Assembly (NCBI RefSeq): GCF_022763345.1
Contig: NZ_JALEGS010000111.1
Coordinates: forward strand, 1 to 64,000
Length of the DNA stretch: 64,000 bases
DNA from: Phaeodactylibacter sp.
Lineage (GTDB): Bacteria > Bacteroidota > Bacteroidia > Chitinophagales > Saprospiraceae
Reading direction: 5' to 3'
Shown here: in pieces, positions 35,403 through 43,702 of the stretch
How the letters are laid out: each line of letters starts with the position of its first letter
How positions within the stretch are numbered: position 1 is the stretch's first letter
Notes under the pieces: model-generated
The model's database searches: none
Told to the model about the DNA's origin: nothing
What the model saw: only the letters and a program-made list of their open reading frames with translations
Position numbers and translations under genes: made by a program

Positions 35403-36251
35403 ATGAAAAATGAATTTGATCCCATAACAGAACAGGAACAGGATTTGATTTTCCAGTACTACGAGGGAGAAATGTCTGAAGTGGACAAACAGGAATTCAC
35501 GCAACTGCTCGGTAAGGACAACTTCCGACAGGCCTGGGAGCAGCAGGCTTACCTTCAAAAGGGGCTTAGCCGTGAACTACAGGACGAGGACCTGCGCAAA
35601 ACAGTCAAGGCCGGTGCAGACCGCTACCACGAAGCGGAGGCAAGGCGGGCGAAAACAGCTGCCGCTGAAGTCAGGCCCCTTTCCACAGCCAACCGACCGG
35701 CCCGGATTTTGGGATGGGCGGCGGGCTTTCTGCTAATTGTGGCGATTGGCGGGGTGCTATGGGCCAATCTGAATTACTCTGACTCGGCTATTGCGCAGTC
35801 CTTCCAGGAACCCTTGCTGAGCACGATCGTAAGGAGTACGGAAGCCGAGCAGCAGGTGTTCCGCGCCGGACGGCAGGATTTCTTCAACGGCCGGTATCAG
35901 CAAGCAGAAGAGGCCATGATGCAAATCAGCCCCGAAAGCCCCAACTTCCCGGAGGCTCAGGCGCTGCTGGCCTACAGCCTTTTCTACCAGAAAAAGTACG
36001 AGCCGGCCTTGCAATACTTCGATCAACTGCTGCAGGTGCATTTCAGCCAACTCCCGGAGGCCTACAAAAGTGAAGAAAAACTCCGATGGTCCCGGCTGCT
36101 CGCCCTGCTGGGCATAGGGGCCGAAGACAGCCCGCGCTTCCGGGAAGAACTGGACTTTTTCCTAAAGGGCAAAAGCACCTTTTATGCACAGAAGGCAGAA
36201 CGACTGCGTCAAAAGCTCGACAGCCCGTTCCGTATCGTCCTGTTTGATTGA
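35403..36251 (+). CDS. Anti-sigma-like single-pass membrane protein with TPR domain
   Basis: Start MKNEFDPITEQEQDLIFQYY was chosen because it follows the sigma gene and gives a coherent protein of 282 residues. Residues 1-60 (LIFQYYEGEMSEVDKQEFTQLL) look like the short cytoplasmic helical part of FecR-like anti-sigma factors. One membrane helix lies at about 103-122 (ILGWAAGFLLIVAIGGVLWA). The outer part has TPR-like helices (FFNGRYQQAEEAMMQIS, FYQKKYEPALQYFDQLLQ). Anti-sigma action on the preceding sigma factor is inferred from order and topology. Confidence 0.72.
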   Translation: MKNEFDPITEQEQDLIFQYYEGEMSEVDKQEFTQLLGKDNFRQAWEQQAYLQKGLSRELQDEDLRKTVKAGADRYHEAEARRAKTAAAEVRPLSTANRPARILGWAAGFLLIVAIGGVLWANLNYSDSAIAQSFQEPLLSTIVRSTEAEQQVFRAGRQDFFNGRYQQAEEAMMQISPESPNFPEAQALLAYSLFYQKKYEPALQYFDQLLQVHFSQLPEAYKSEEKLRWSRLLALLGIGAEDSPRFREELDFFLKGKSTFYAQKAERLRQKLDSPFRIVLFD

Positions 36252-36268
36252 AATTCAGATAACCCGTA

Positions 36269-39167
36269 CTAAACGTTTGCGCTCCGATCAGGCTGCAACC
36301 GGCGAAAACCCCAAATCAGGATTACAGTAAGTAAAACCCCGGCTGCAATCGGCTTCCGCCAACCGGCTCCCTTCGACAACACCGGCGACATGCTCCCAAT
36401 CGCCACACAGGACGACCAGTAGTAAGGATGAGCTTCCACGTCCCCTACCCTGCGCACATAATCGCGCTTGGCAAGGGTCAGCGCAAGGTGTTTGGGCATA
36501 CCGTTGCGGAGGTTGCGGTAAAAGCTTTGCATAATCTGGGTCGTATGCCCGCTCGATACCTCCCAAAGCGTGGTAATCAGGCTCCGGGCGCCCCCGTACG
36601 AAAAACCCCCGGGCCATACTGAGCATGCCCTGCCCGCGCCGGATTTCGCCAATACCGGCATTGCAGACGCTGGTCACGACCATGTCCTGCCGCATGGGCA
36701 ACCGGTACAATTCATGCAGGTACAAGGCGCTGTCCCTTCCGGGCTGCCCTGGCTGCAACATAAAGCGCGACCGGCTGGGATACCGGTTGCTGAGTTGCCC
36801 GTGGGCGGTGTAATGGTGGAAGCGGTAGTCGCCTCCCATGGCTTCCAGCTCTTGCTTGTTGGAACGCTCCCAGAGCGGGTGCACAAACCAATGGAACAGG
36901 TTGAAAAAGGAAAACTCATCCTGAATGACTTCGATTTCCTCCTCAAAACCGGCTCCGTTCAATGCCAAAAGCTCCCGGGGCCTGCGGTCGTGGCGGTGTG
37001 CAGCGATCATTTCTTCCAACAGGCTTTCTGAGCTGCAGTAGCTCAGCGCCAGGTCTTCTACCAGATAATTATAGCTGGGGTTGCGGTAATAACCGTATTC
37101 GGATTCGGGCACCGGCCGGGTCAGCAGCGCATCAAAGGGCAGTACGTTCAGGATATCGTCGGGGATAATGATGAGCTGTTGCGGCATACCGGATCCCAAC
37201 GTATTCAGTGGCGCGATCAACCATTTGTAAAGCTGATGGGCCCGGTGGGCGTAAATGGCCTTAGCGGTCTCGGAAGGGTAATCCGCTTTAAGCTGCTTCA
37301 AATAAGCGTCTTCCCCATCGTAAAATGGCAGATAGATGGCGTGTACCATTTCCTGCACAGCTTTCGCCAAATGGGCTCTGGGCATGGGCAGGGTGAAGAC
37401 CTCAGGGGCAGCGCCCGGCCGGAGGTAAAACATCCAGGTGGAATCTTCCCCTACAAAGAACTCCAACAGGGCCTGATCAGCGCGAAGGTGTTCCAGGGCT
37501 GAGCCCACCGTGGCTGTGGTGGTATCAAACTTGGCGGCATAGTATCGTGGTGCCTCTTCCTCCAGCTTTTTCATCAGCGCCTTCCAGCCTGCCTGCGCAC
37601 GGTACAGGCGTTGCTTAAGCGTATCCCGTACAGCCCCGCTCTGTTCTGACTCGTGCAATTGCTCTGACAAGTACTGAATATCAAATTTCAGGAGCCGTTC
37701 CCGCTGTAGCAGGTCGCCGGGCAGATCAAAATCGCTGACCTGCGCATCCCGGAAAGCCTCCAGCAACAGCAAATCCTTGCTGCGCTCAGAGACGGAAAAG
37801 GCATAGTTGATGTAGAAAGTATCGTTGGGAATTTGCCGGTGCAGGGCATAGCTGACCTCGATAGCGGTTTCGAAAAGCCCGTAGCACTCCTCCATCAGGT
37901 ATTGTTTGTCGTAATCGCCGATGTACCCGCTTTTGATGTGGGCGGCCAGGCGCAGCCCGCGGTCGGCCGCCTCCCAGGCGCAATGCAAGCTGCTCTGGTC
38001 TTCAAAGCTGTAATACACCTCCGCCAGCCGGTACAATGCCGTGAGCAAGGTCTTTTGGTCGTAGGCTGCATCCAGTGCATTGGGCAACCTGCAGTAGCCG
38101 CTTTCCGTTGAGCGCCCGGCCAGTTGCTGAACAGCCGCCTCATAATATTCCAGGGCCTCCCCCATTCGCCCCCGCTCCCGGTTCATATCCCCAAGAGCCA
38201 GATAGGTCTGCGCGGTCTGTTGATTGCGGACCTGATAGCGATCGTGCTCCAGGGCCAGATGGAAATAGTAATCGGCAGTGTCCCAATCTTCCATTTGGCT
38301 GTAGGTGATGCCCAGCTCCCGGTAAGTTTCGGTGCGGAAAGGGTCTTTGGGCAGCTGATACGACAGCGATGTGCGCAGTAACCGCAGCGCTGCATTGACC
38401 TCGCCTAATTTCCGGTGCAGATCGGCGTACGCATTGCAGGTGTTGATGAGGCGGTTGGTATCTGCTTGTGCGGCCACGTTGGAAAAAAGCGCCAGAGAAG
38501 TTTCATAATGCCCCTTGGCCTTTGGGTAATCTTCCATTTCCTTGTACACATCACCAAAGTGCTTATGGACCAGCCCTTTATAGGTGGCTTCGGCTTCAAA
38601 GGAATCTGCAAAGACCAGGCTCCGCTCCAGATGCCCCAGCGCAAGGTCGTATTGTCCCTGCTTCTTGTAGATATTCCCGAGGTGCAGATGGTCATTGGAA
38701 TAATAACTATATAGCTTCAAGGGGATGGAATCCAGGATTTCCAGGTGGCGGTTGAAAACGGCTTTGCTCTGTTCGAAGGCACCGATTTTGTTGTAGTAAT
38801 TGCCCAGATTGGTGTCGTTCCAAAGGTGAACAAAAAAGATGTAGTCCTCTTCCAGGCTGACATGGTCGGCTGTAAACAAAGAGTCCAGCTCCCGGTAGGT
38901 GGCCAGATAGGCGCGCATGGCGTCCATTTTATTAGCAACATCCGATTTGCGGCGAAAGAGGTGGAACACCGCATCATGGTCTCCCGCCTCATACTGAACG
39001 CGGATCAGGGAGTCAAGCAGGCGGGCGGCGCAGGGGAAGTCATTGTGTTGCCTGCAAGCGCTCATACGTTGCTCTAAGGCTTCGGATAAAGCAAACTGCC
39101 CCGGCAAAATTACCGGGGCATGCATAAGGCACCAACTAAGGCAAAAAAAATGAAAAATGGGTTTCAT
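36269..39167 (-). pseudogene. CHAT domain TPR protease, frameshifted
   Basis: The intact protein would have about 965 residues: signal peptide (CLSWCLMHAPVILPGQ), TPRs to about residue 430 (YDLALGHLERSLVF, GRMGEALEYYEAAVQQL), a helical linker, then a CHAT caspase-like domain. Both catalytic residues are present: His789 in TAHGQL and Cys835 in SVCNAGIG. A one-base insertion in the run G5T5 (plus-strand positions 36601-36610) then shifts the frame. The other frame continues with YGGARSLITTLWEVSS and HPYYWSSCVAIG, the conserved CHAT end, and a final membrane helix. Without correction a 959-residue product with an altered end is made. It could be a sequencing error, real decay or recoding. Confidence 0.82.
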
Positions 39168-39183
39168 AACTGGGGTTTAGTGC

Positions 39184-39855
39184 CTAACGTGGTGGCTGGA
39201 AATCAAAGCTGGCGAAAAAATCAGGTACCTCGCTTCCTTCCGCCCTTTTAGCATAAAAAGCAGCCGGTCCCTGATAATCGGGTTGTAGCATCGTCATTTC
39301 CACCCGGACCTGACCGCCTGGTGAAGCCTTAACTTCAGTTGGCTCAGCGATAAGCGCTCCTTCTGCAGATTCCAAAGAAAACGTATGCTTTTCGAAAGGC
39401 GCAGGAAGCAACAGGACGAGCTGATCCCTTTTTAGTCGGATTTCCCGGCATTTCCCGGCCACTTCACAGGGCGGTGGAGGCGGGCACTCTGGTATACATG
39501 GGGCCCAACTGGCAATGGCCCCCCGGGCACTTTCAACTATATCTTTGATGTCCCTGGATTGTTGGTTTTCTTCCCTTTGCTTATCCACTGTACTTTGGAG
39601 GTCCTGCAATTCTTTTGCAATGGCCGGTGCCGCTTTAGGGTCTTCACTTAGCCGTTGGCTGTACTCATCTAGGCGCATGGAGACTTGCTCGAGGATCAAT
39701 TGATTTTTTTCCTGCGCCATACTGAAATCAGGGTAAAGGGTATAAATGTTAGCATCCTCTTCTGCTACTGCTTCCGCTGGTTCTTTAGAACAGGAAGCCA
39801 ATAGAAACAAGGACAGCAAGGCCAATAACGTGGGTTTGAAGAATAGGTTGGTCAT
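39184..39855 (-). CDS. Lipoprotein with Cys/Pro-rich segment
   Basis: A 223-residue protein with lipoprotein signal (LLALLSLFLLASC, lipidated Cys at 22). Residues 45-110 are strongly helical and probably coiled coil (MRLDEYSQRLSEDPKAAPAIAKEL). A segment CIPECPPPPPC then CEVAGKC-like spacing (four cysteines) precedes a beta-rich C-terminal domain. It lies 16 bp before the CHAT gene, so the two are one operon. I do not recognise the family. It may be an outer partner or substrate of the CHAT protein, which is inference from position. Confidence 0.75.
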   Translation of the reverse strand: MTNLFFKPTLLALLSLFLLASCSKEPAEAVAEEDANIYTLYPDFSMAQEKNQLILEQVSMRLDEYSQRLSEDPKAAPAIAKELQDLQSTVDKQREENQQSRDIKDIVESARGAIASWAPCIPECPPPPPCEVAGKCREIRLKRDQLVLLLPAPFEKHTFSLESAEGALIAEPTEVKASPGGQVRVEMTMLQPDYQGPAAFYAKRAEGSEVPDFFASFDFQPPR

Positions 39856-40109
39856 AATTGTTTTGAGTTTATTTAGGAATAAGTTATCGTATACGAGATA
39901 TTCGTTCTCTACCTACCCTATACCGCAGTACAGCAGTTCGTCACACTATTTTTTTATTTTTTTTGAGGGTGCTGTTCGACAGCTTGCTTTTTTTGGATGA
40001 GACCGGGAAGCATAAGCGACCCGTACCTTATCGGATATGCGGGCCTAACATTGTACAATATACAATATACATACTGGAAATCAAAGAAGCTTCGGCTCGG
40101 TGAGCTGCG

Positions 40110-41177
40110 TTAGGTCCCTGCGTACCATGCCCCCCGCATCTTCACCAAAACCGCATCCACCCGCTCCATATCCACCGCCAGCGGCAGGGTGCTTTTGGCG
40201 TAAGCCTCCTCCAATTCTGCCATTTTATCTTCTGCCATGCCGAGTAAGGTGTCATAATCATACTTCCCCTGCCGGATATCCAGCAGCTCTTCCCGGTTCG
40301 GCCGGCGCACCCGAATGATGCCCTCGCGCAGAATTTCAATGCCCATCTCCAGCAAGCGGAAGGTGTGCATCATGTTTTTGGAATCGTACTCGGCGCCGTG
40401 GGCGAGGTTGGTTTGGTAGCGGGCTTCGTTGCGTTCCTCCACCCATTTCCAGTAGGCTTTGTGGTCCTTGCAGTAGGTGGCGTAGCCGTCTTTGTTGAAG
40501 TGGAGGTAGCCGAGGATTTCCGCGCCTTTTGGAATGCTGCTGAGCGACAGGTCGTTGGAGTTAGGCTTACGGAGGATGCCGACGTAGCCTAAATTACCTG
40601 TAGGATCATGATGAATGGCGTAAACCTCCCGGAAGTGCGGGATGGCAGAGAGCCCGCAGCGAGATTGCTCCAGCCCATTGTCGTCCAGCCACTGCCGGAT
40701 AGGTACGGAGCCGTTGCCTTTGATCACGTAACAGAAGTCCAAAGGCGTCTGCCGCTCCCTGGGCATGGGATTGACGATTTTCTTATTCAACCCCCGGGCT
40801 TTTTTGATCTGTGCGTAGGCGTAGCCGCCAAAGGTGTCTTTGCACTTTTTGGAGAGGAAGAGCTCGGGTGTCAGGTGGTCCATGATTGGGTGACGGTATC
40901 GGATGCATTCCGGTGGTGTAGCGAGCAGCTCCAGCATATTGGGGTTGTTTTTAGCCAGCAGTTCCACGAAACGGCCGAGCTCGTAGTAGACCGTATCATT
41001 CGTATCGTCCGCTACCTGTGGGGTGTAGCTCAGGCTGTAAAATTCTGGTTGCGGAAGGATGAAAACGCCACGGATATCTGTGTCGGAAGTGGGCAAATAG
41101 GTACCGTAGGCGCGGCTGCCGGTGATGCAGTCGTAGAGTAAAAGGTCAGGGTTAGATTGAAGGTCTTTATAGGTCAT
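40110..41177 (-). CDS. RlaP-type DNA polymerase beta superfamily nucleotidyltransferase
   Basis: A 355-residue protein read from MTYKDLQSNPD; an ATG nine codons upstream is possible. The nucleotidyltransferase core begins LLYDCITGSRAYGTYLPTSDTDIRGVF, with GS and D-x-D metal-binding acids. The rest (YELGRFVELLAKNNPNMLELLATP, GGYAYAQIKKARGLNKKIVNP) matches the RNA-ligase-associated nucleotidyltransferase type (DUF/RlaP). No RNA ligase gene is nearby. Role unknown; nucleotidyl transfer to RNA or a small molecule is possible. Confidence 0.85.
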   Translation of the reverse strand: MTYKDLQSNPDLLLYDCITGSRAYGTYLPTSDTDIRGVFILPQPEFYSLSYTPQVADDTNDTVYYELGRFVELLAKNNPNMLELLATPPECIRYRHPIMDHLTPELFLSKKCKDTFGGYAYAQIKKARGLNKKIVNPMPRERQTPLDFCYVIKGNGSVPIRQWLDDNGLEQSRCGLSAIPHFREVYAIHHDPTGNLGYVGILRKPNSNDLSLSSIPKGAEILGYLHFNKDGYATYCKDHKAYWKWVEERNEARYQTNLAHGAEYDSKNMMHTFRLLEMGIEILREGIIRVRRPNREELLDIRQGKYDYDTLLGMAEDKMAELEEAYAKSTLPLAVDMERVDAVLVKMRGAWYAGT

Positions 41178-41272
41178 TTCTTCTCTTTCTAAAGCAAGTA
41201 ACATGGAACATATTAAACAGAGTTCCCTGTCTGTCTGCTTAGTATTTATTCACGACCTGACCTTATGAAAGC

Positions 41273-41596
41273 CTATCCTAACATTGATTCTATACCTACC
41301 CTGTCTTGCGCTGCTCCAGCGATCGTTACGATATATACTTTTGGAGGAGCTTCTTCTATTCGGTAAATGATGTTAAATGACCACTTGGACTGGTAACGGT
41401 ATTCGTACTGCTTTTTTTCAACTGTTCGATAGACAGGGTTACGTTTTGGCATTATTTTGAGGGATTCAATTATCTCGATCAAGCCATTATAAACAATATT
41501 GGCATTTTGATTTGAGCCTTGCTTTTGAATATAATTTACAATAAGGTATAGCTGGTTCAAGGCCTGAGCAGTGATAATTACTTTGTATTGAGCCAT
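41273..41596 (-). CDS. RelE/ParE-type toxin
   Basis: A 107-residue protein with the RelE/ParE fold pattern: MAQYKVIITAQALNQLYLIVNYIQKQ, a two-helix start, then KIMPKRNPVYRTVEKKQYEYRYQSKW and FNIIYRIEEAPPKVYIVTIAGAAQD, the conserved YRI and C-terminal strand. ParE types poison gyrase and RelE types cut mRNA; this cannot be decided here. It overlaps the antitoxin gene upstream by 19 bp. Base composition is more A/T-rich than the surrounding genes. Confidence 0.85.
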   Translation of the reverse strand: MAQYKVIITAQALNQLYLIVNYIQKQGSNQNANIVYNGLIEIIESLKIMPKRNPVYRTVEKKQYEYRYQSKWSFNIIYRIEEAPPKVYIVTIAGAAQDRVGIESMLG

Positions 41597-41832
41597 TGTG
41601 CAGCCTGACTTTTGACTTGGTCTATAGTATAATACTCGCCTCTGGCTATTTGCTCTTCAGCTTCTGCTATACTAGTATCTGTTTCTTCAGTAGTAACCGG
41701 CAGCCCGGGAATGGCTACTTCAGGATTAGCTTTGCTGCTGCGCTGTACTTCCAACAATCTCTTTACTACATCATGATCTTGTAGGCTTACCAACCATTCA
41801 ATGAGCTGTAATTTTTCAGCTTGTAAGTTCAT
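41578..41832 (-). CDS. Antitoxin partner of the RelE/ParE-type toxin
   Basis: An 84-residue acidic protein. The N-terminal half is helical (EKLQLIEWLVSLQDHDVVKRLLEVQ); the C-terminal half (TSIAEAEEQIARGEYYTIDQVKSQ) is the kind of extended and helical tail that wraps the toxin in ParD/RelB-like partners. It is the first gene of the pair and overlaps the toxin gene. The 300 bp in front holds no gene that I can support. Confidence 0.78.
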   Translation of the reverse strand: MNLQAEKLQLIEWLVSLQDHDVVKRLLEVQRSSKANPEVAIPGLPVTTEETDTSIAEAEEQIARGEYYTIDQVKSQAAQWLNTK

Positions 41833-42168
41833 TGTATGAATTTTTTAGTACTGTGAATATAACGGTTTTTCAGTCTAAAAAGGTCGTTGTGTTAACATCT
41901 TTACTCTACCGCTCTATGGTAATGGCGCGCAGTTCCCTATAATTCATTCGAAAATCCCAGCGTATAAGGCGAGACAATAAATGTGACAACATTGCCTATT
42001 TCATCCAGAGTTCCCGGCATGAGAGTAAATGGATTAGGCTACTACGCTTGCATCTGGCAGACGCACACCAGATTTGGCATACTAAAACAAACAAAAAAGG
42101 CAGCCCGAAGGCCACCTTCCCAAGATAGTTGCAATTATATCCAGGCTGTAGAAGCCTATTTAAAATTC
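41833..42168. other. Intergenic region, mostly featureless
   Basis: Between the antitoxin start and the peroxidase stop. It contains the peroxidase terminator near its right end and presumably the antitoxin promoter at its left end. I see no coding, RNA or repeat feature besides these. Confidence 0.5.
42093..42117 (-). terminator. Rho-independent terminator of the di-haem peroxidase gene
   Basis: On the minus strand AGGTGGCC pairs with GGCTGCCT (two G-U pairs) around a TTCG tetraloop, followed by TTTTTGTTTG. This is a classic C(UUCG)G-closed hairpin, about 50 bp past the stop codon. Confidence 0.75.
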
Positions 42169-43515
42169 TTAATTACACCCCAACTGCTCCTGCGACAGCG
42201 GGTCGTTATTCGGGAAGCAATTGCCCGACAGGACTTCTTCCGGCACAAACCGGTCCAGATTGGGATCGTAAAGCCCGTGCTCCAGGAATTCCACAAGGTC
42301 GTTAATTTCCTGCGCTGTAAGGTTCAGCGGGTGGAAGAAGGGAGAAATCTGTGTTTCCGGCACCCGGTCATTTTCGGGTACGGCTTCATTAAAGTATTCC
42401 ACTACAGAGCGCAAAGAATGCCGGCTGCTGCCGTGGAAATAAAAGGGTGAATTTTTCATATTGTAGAGCTGAGGCACCTTGAACTTGTAGAAATCCTCCT
42501 CAAAACCGGTGAAACCGCCCCGCCCGAAGTTCCGGATATCGTTAGGGCCCGTAGCAAAAGCGCCGGATTCCCACAGATCGCGTACCCCGAGGGCATGAAA
42601 CTCGTTACTGCTTAATGCGGCACCTTTGTGGCAGCGGTAACAGCCCGCTTTGGTGAAAAAGACCATGGCGCCTGCTTTTTCCTGATCGCTCATGGCGTTT
42701 TCCTCACCGCGCACCCAGCGCTGAAAGGGCGCCTCCGTGGTGGTCAGCGACCGCAGGTAAGCGGAAAGGGCAAAGCTTGTAGTCAGGGGAGAATAGCGGT
42801 CGCCTTCCGGAAAATCCGCAAAGGCAGCATCGTACATCGGCAGATAGCCCAGGGTATCGAGCCAGCCGATAGTCACCCGCATGCGGTGCAGGGCAAGCCC
42901 TTCGATAATCTGAGCCTCCAGCCCATCCAGGCCCCGCTCGTTGACTTCGGCGTCGCCCACCCAGGCATGCTCAGTGCCTCTGTTGGCATGATTAGCGCCA
43001 AACTTACCGCTCCAGGTGGAATTGGTAACAAAAGCGGTGTTGAGCACACTGAGTGGACGAGCGCCTTGCACGTCAAGCTCTTCTTCGGCGTAGTCAATGA
43101 GTTTGCCTCTACTTTCCCCGTTTTGGCCAAACCCTACGCCTCCATCTGCGATGCCTTGCTTTGAACCAGGCATGAACCCAGCGGAAGGCACATGGCAGCT
43201 GCCACAGGAGTAAGTGCCCTTACCACCTTCATGCATGGCATCCGCCGCCAGGCCGGTCTCAAAAAAGAGCATCCGGCCCAATTCTATTTTTTCTTTGGTT
43301 AATGGATTGCCCACTCCTGCCGGAACAGCACCTAATTCTGTATCACTATTGGGCAAACGGAAGTAATCCAATGAACCGTCCGGAGACAATTCCACCAACC
43401 GCCGCTCCAAACGGGTATCCAGTGGATTAGGTAATTGCTCGCTGGTACAGCCGACAAAAAAGGCAAGTACAGCGAACACCAATATTGCTAATGTTTGTCT
43501 TGATTGTGCTTTCAT
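42169..43515 (-). CDS. Di-haem cytochrome-c peroxidase / MauG family lipoprotein
   Basis: A 448-residue envelope protein with a lipoprotein signal (LAILVFAVLAFFVGC). Two haem c motifs are visible: C104-G-S-C107-H in YSCGSCHVPSAG and C292-Y-R-C295-H in AGCYRCHKGA. The text KEKIELGRMLFFETGL and TFALSAYLRSLTT type helices match bacterial di-haem peroxidases. Such proteins reduce hydrogen peroxide with electrons from cytochromes, or carry out MauG-like oxidations. It is divergent from a VCBS lipoprotein with a haem-like motif. Confidence 0.92.
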   Translation of the reverse strand: MKAQSRQTLAILVFAVLAFFVGCTSEQLPNPLDTRLERRLVELSPDGSLDYFRLPNSDTELGAVPAGVGNPLTKEKIELGRMLFFETGLAADAMHEGGKGTYSCGSCHVPSAGFMPGSKQGIADGGVGFGQNGESRGKLIDYAEEELDVQGARPLSVLNTAFVTNSTWSGKFGANHANRGTEHAWVGDAEVNERGLDGLEAQIIEGLALHRMRVTIGWLDTLGYLPMYDAAFADFPEGDRYSPLTTSFALSAYLRSLTTTEAPFQRWVRGEENAMSDQEKAGAMVFFTKAGCYRCHKGAALSSNEFHALGVRDLWESGAFATGPNDIRNFGRGGFTGFEEDFYKFKVPQLYNMKNSPFYFHGSSRHSLRSVVEYFNEAVPENDRVPETQISPFFHPLNLTAQEINDLVEFLEHGLYDPNLDRFVPEEVLSGNCFPNNDPLSQEQLGCN

Positions 43516-43687
43516 GGTGCTGAGTGGGAGGCTGTGTTTCGAGATTCACCGGGGGGAAGGATATGAGGTAATACGGGGAGGCGGGCCCGATGTTTCATCT
43601 TTTTATATTTTTTTATCCATAGCCCTAATTCTGAACCTTCACTTCGGTGTATTCCAAGAAATAACATGCTGTTAACCTGTAGCCCTG

Positions 43688-43695
43688 TACCTTTG
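43688..43695 (+). promoter_or_regulatory. Candidate -7 promoter element (TACCTTTG)
   Basis: Matches TAnnTTTG exactly and ends 7 bp before the ATG of the VCBS lipoprotein gene, so the transcript would be leaderless or nearly so. Confidence 0.45.
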
Positions 43696-43702
43696 CGGAA
43701 AA

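Noticed and set aside
40053..40070. TACAATA tandem repeat near the nucleotidyltransferase stop
   Set aside because: Only two copies and a part; too short to call a repeat or regulatory site.
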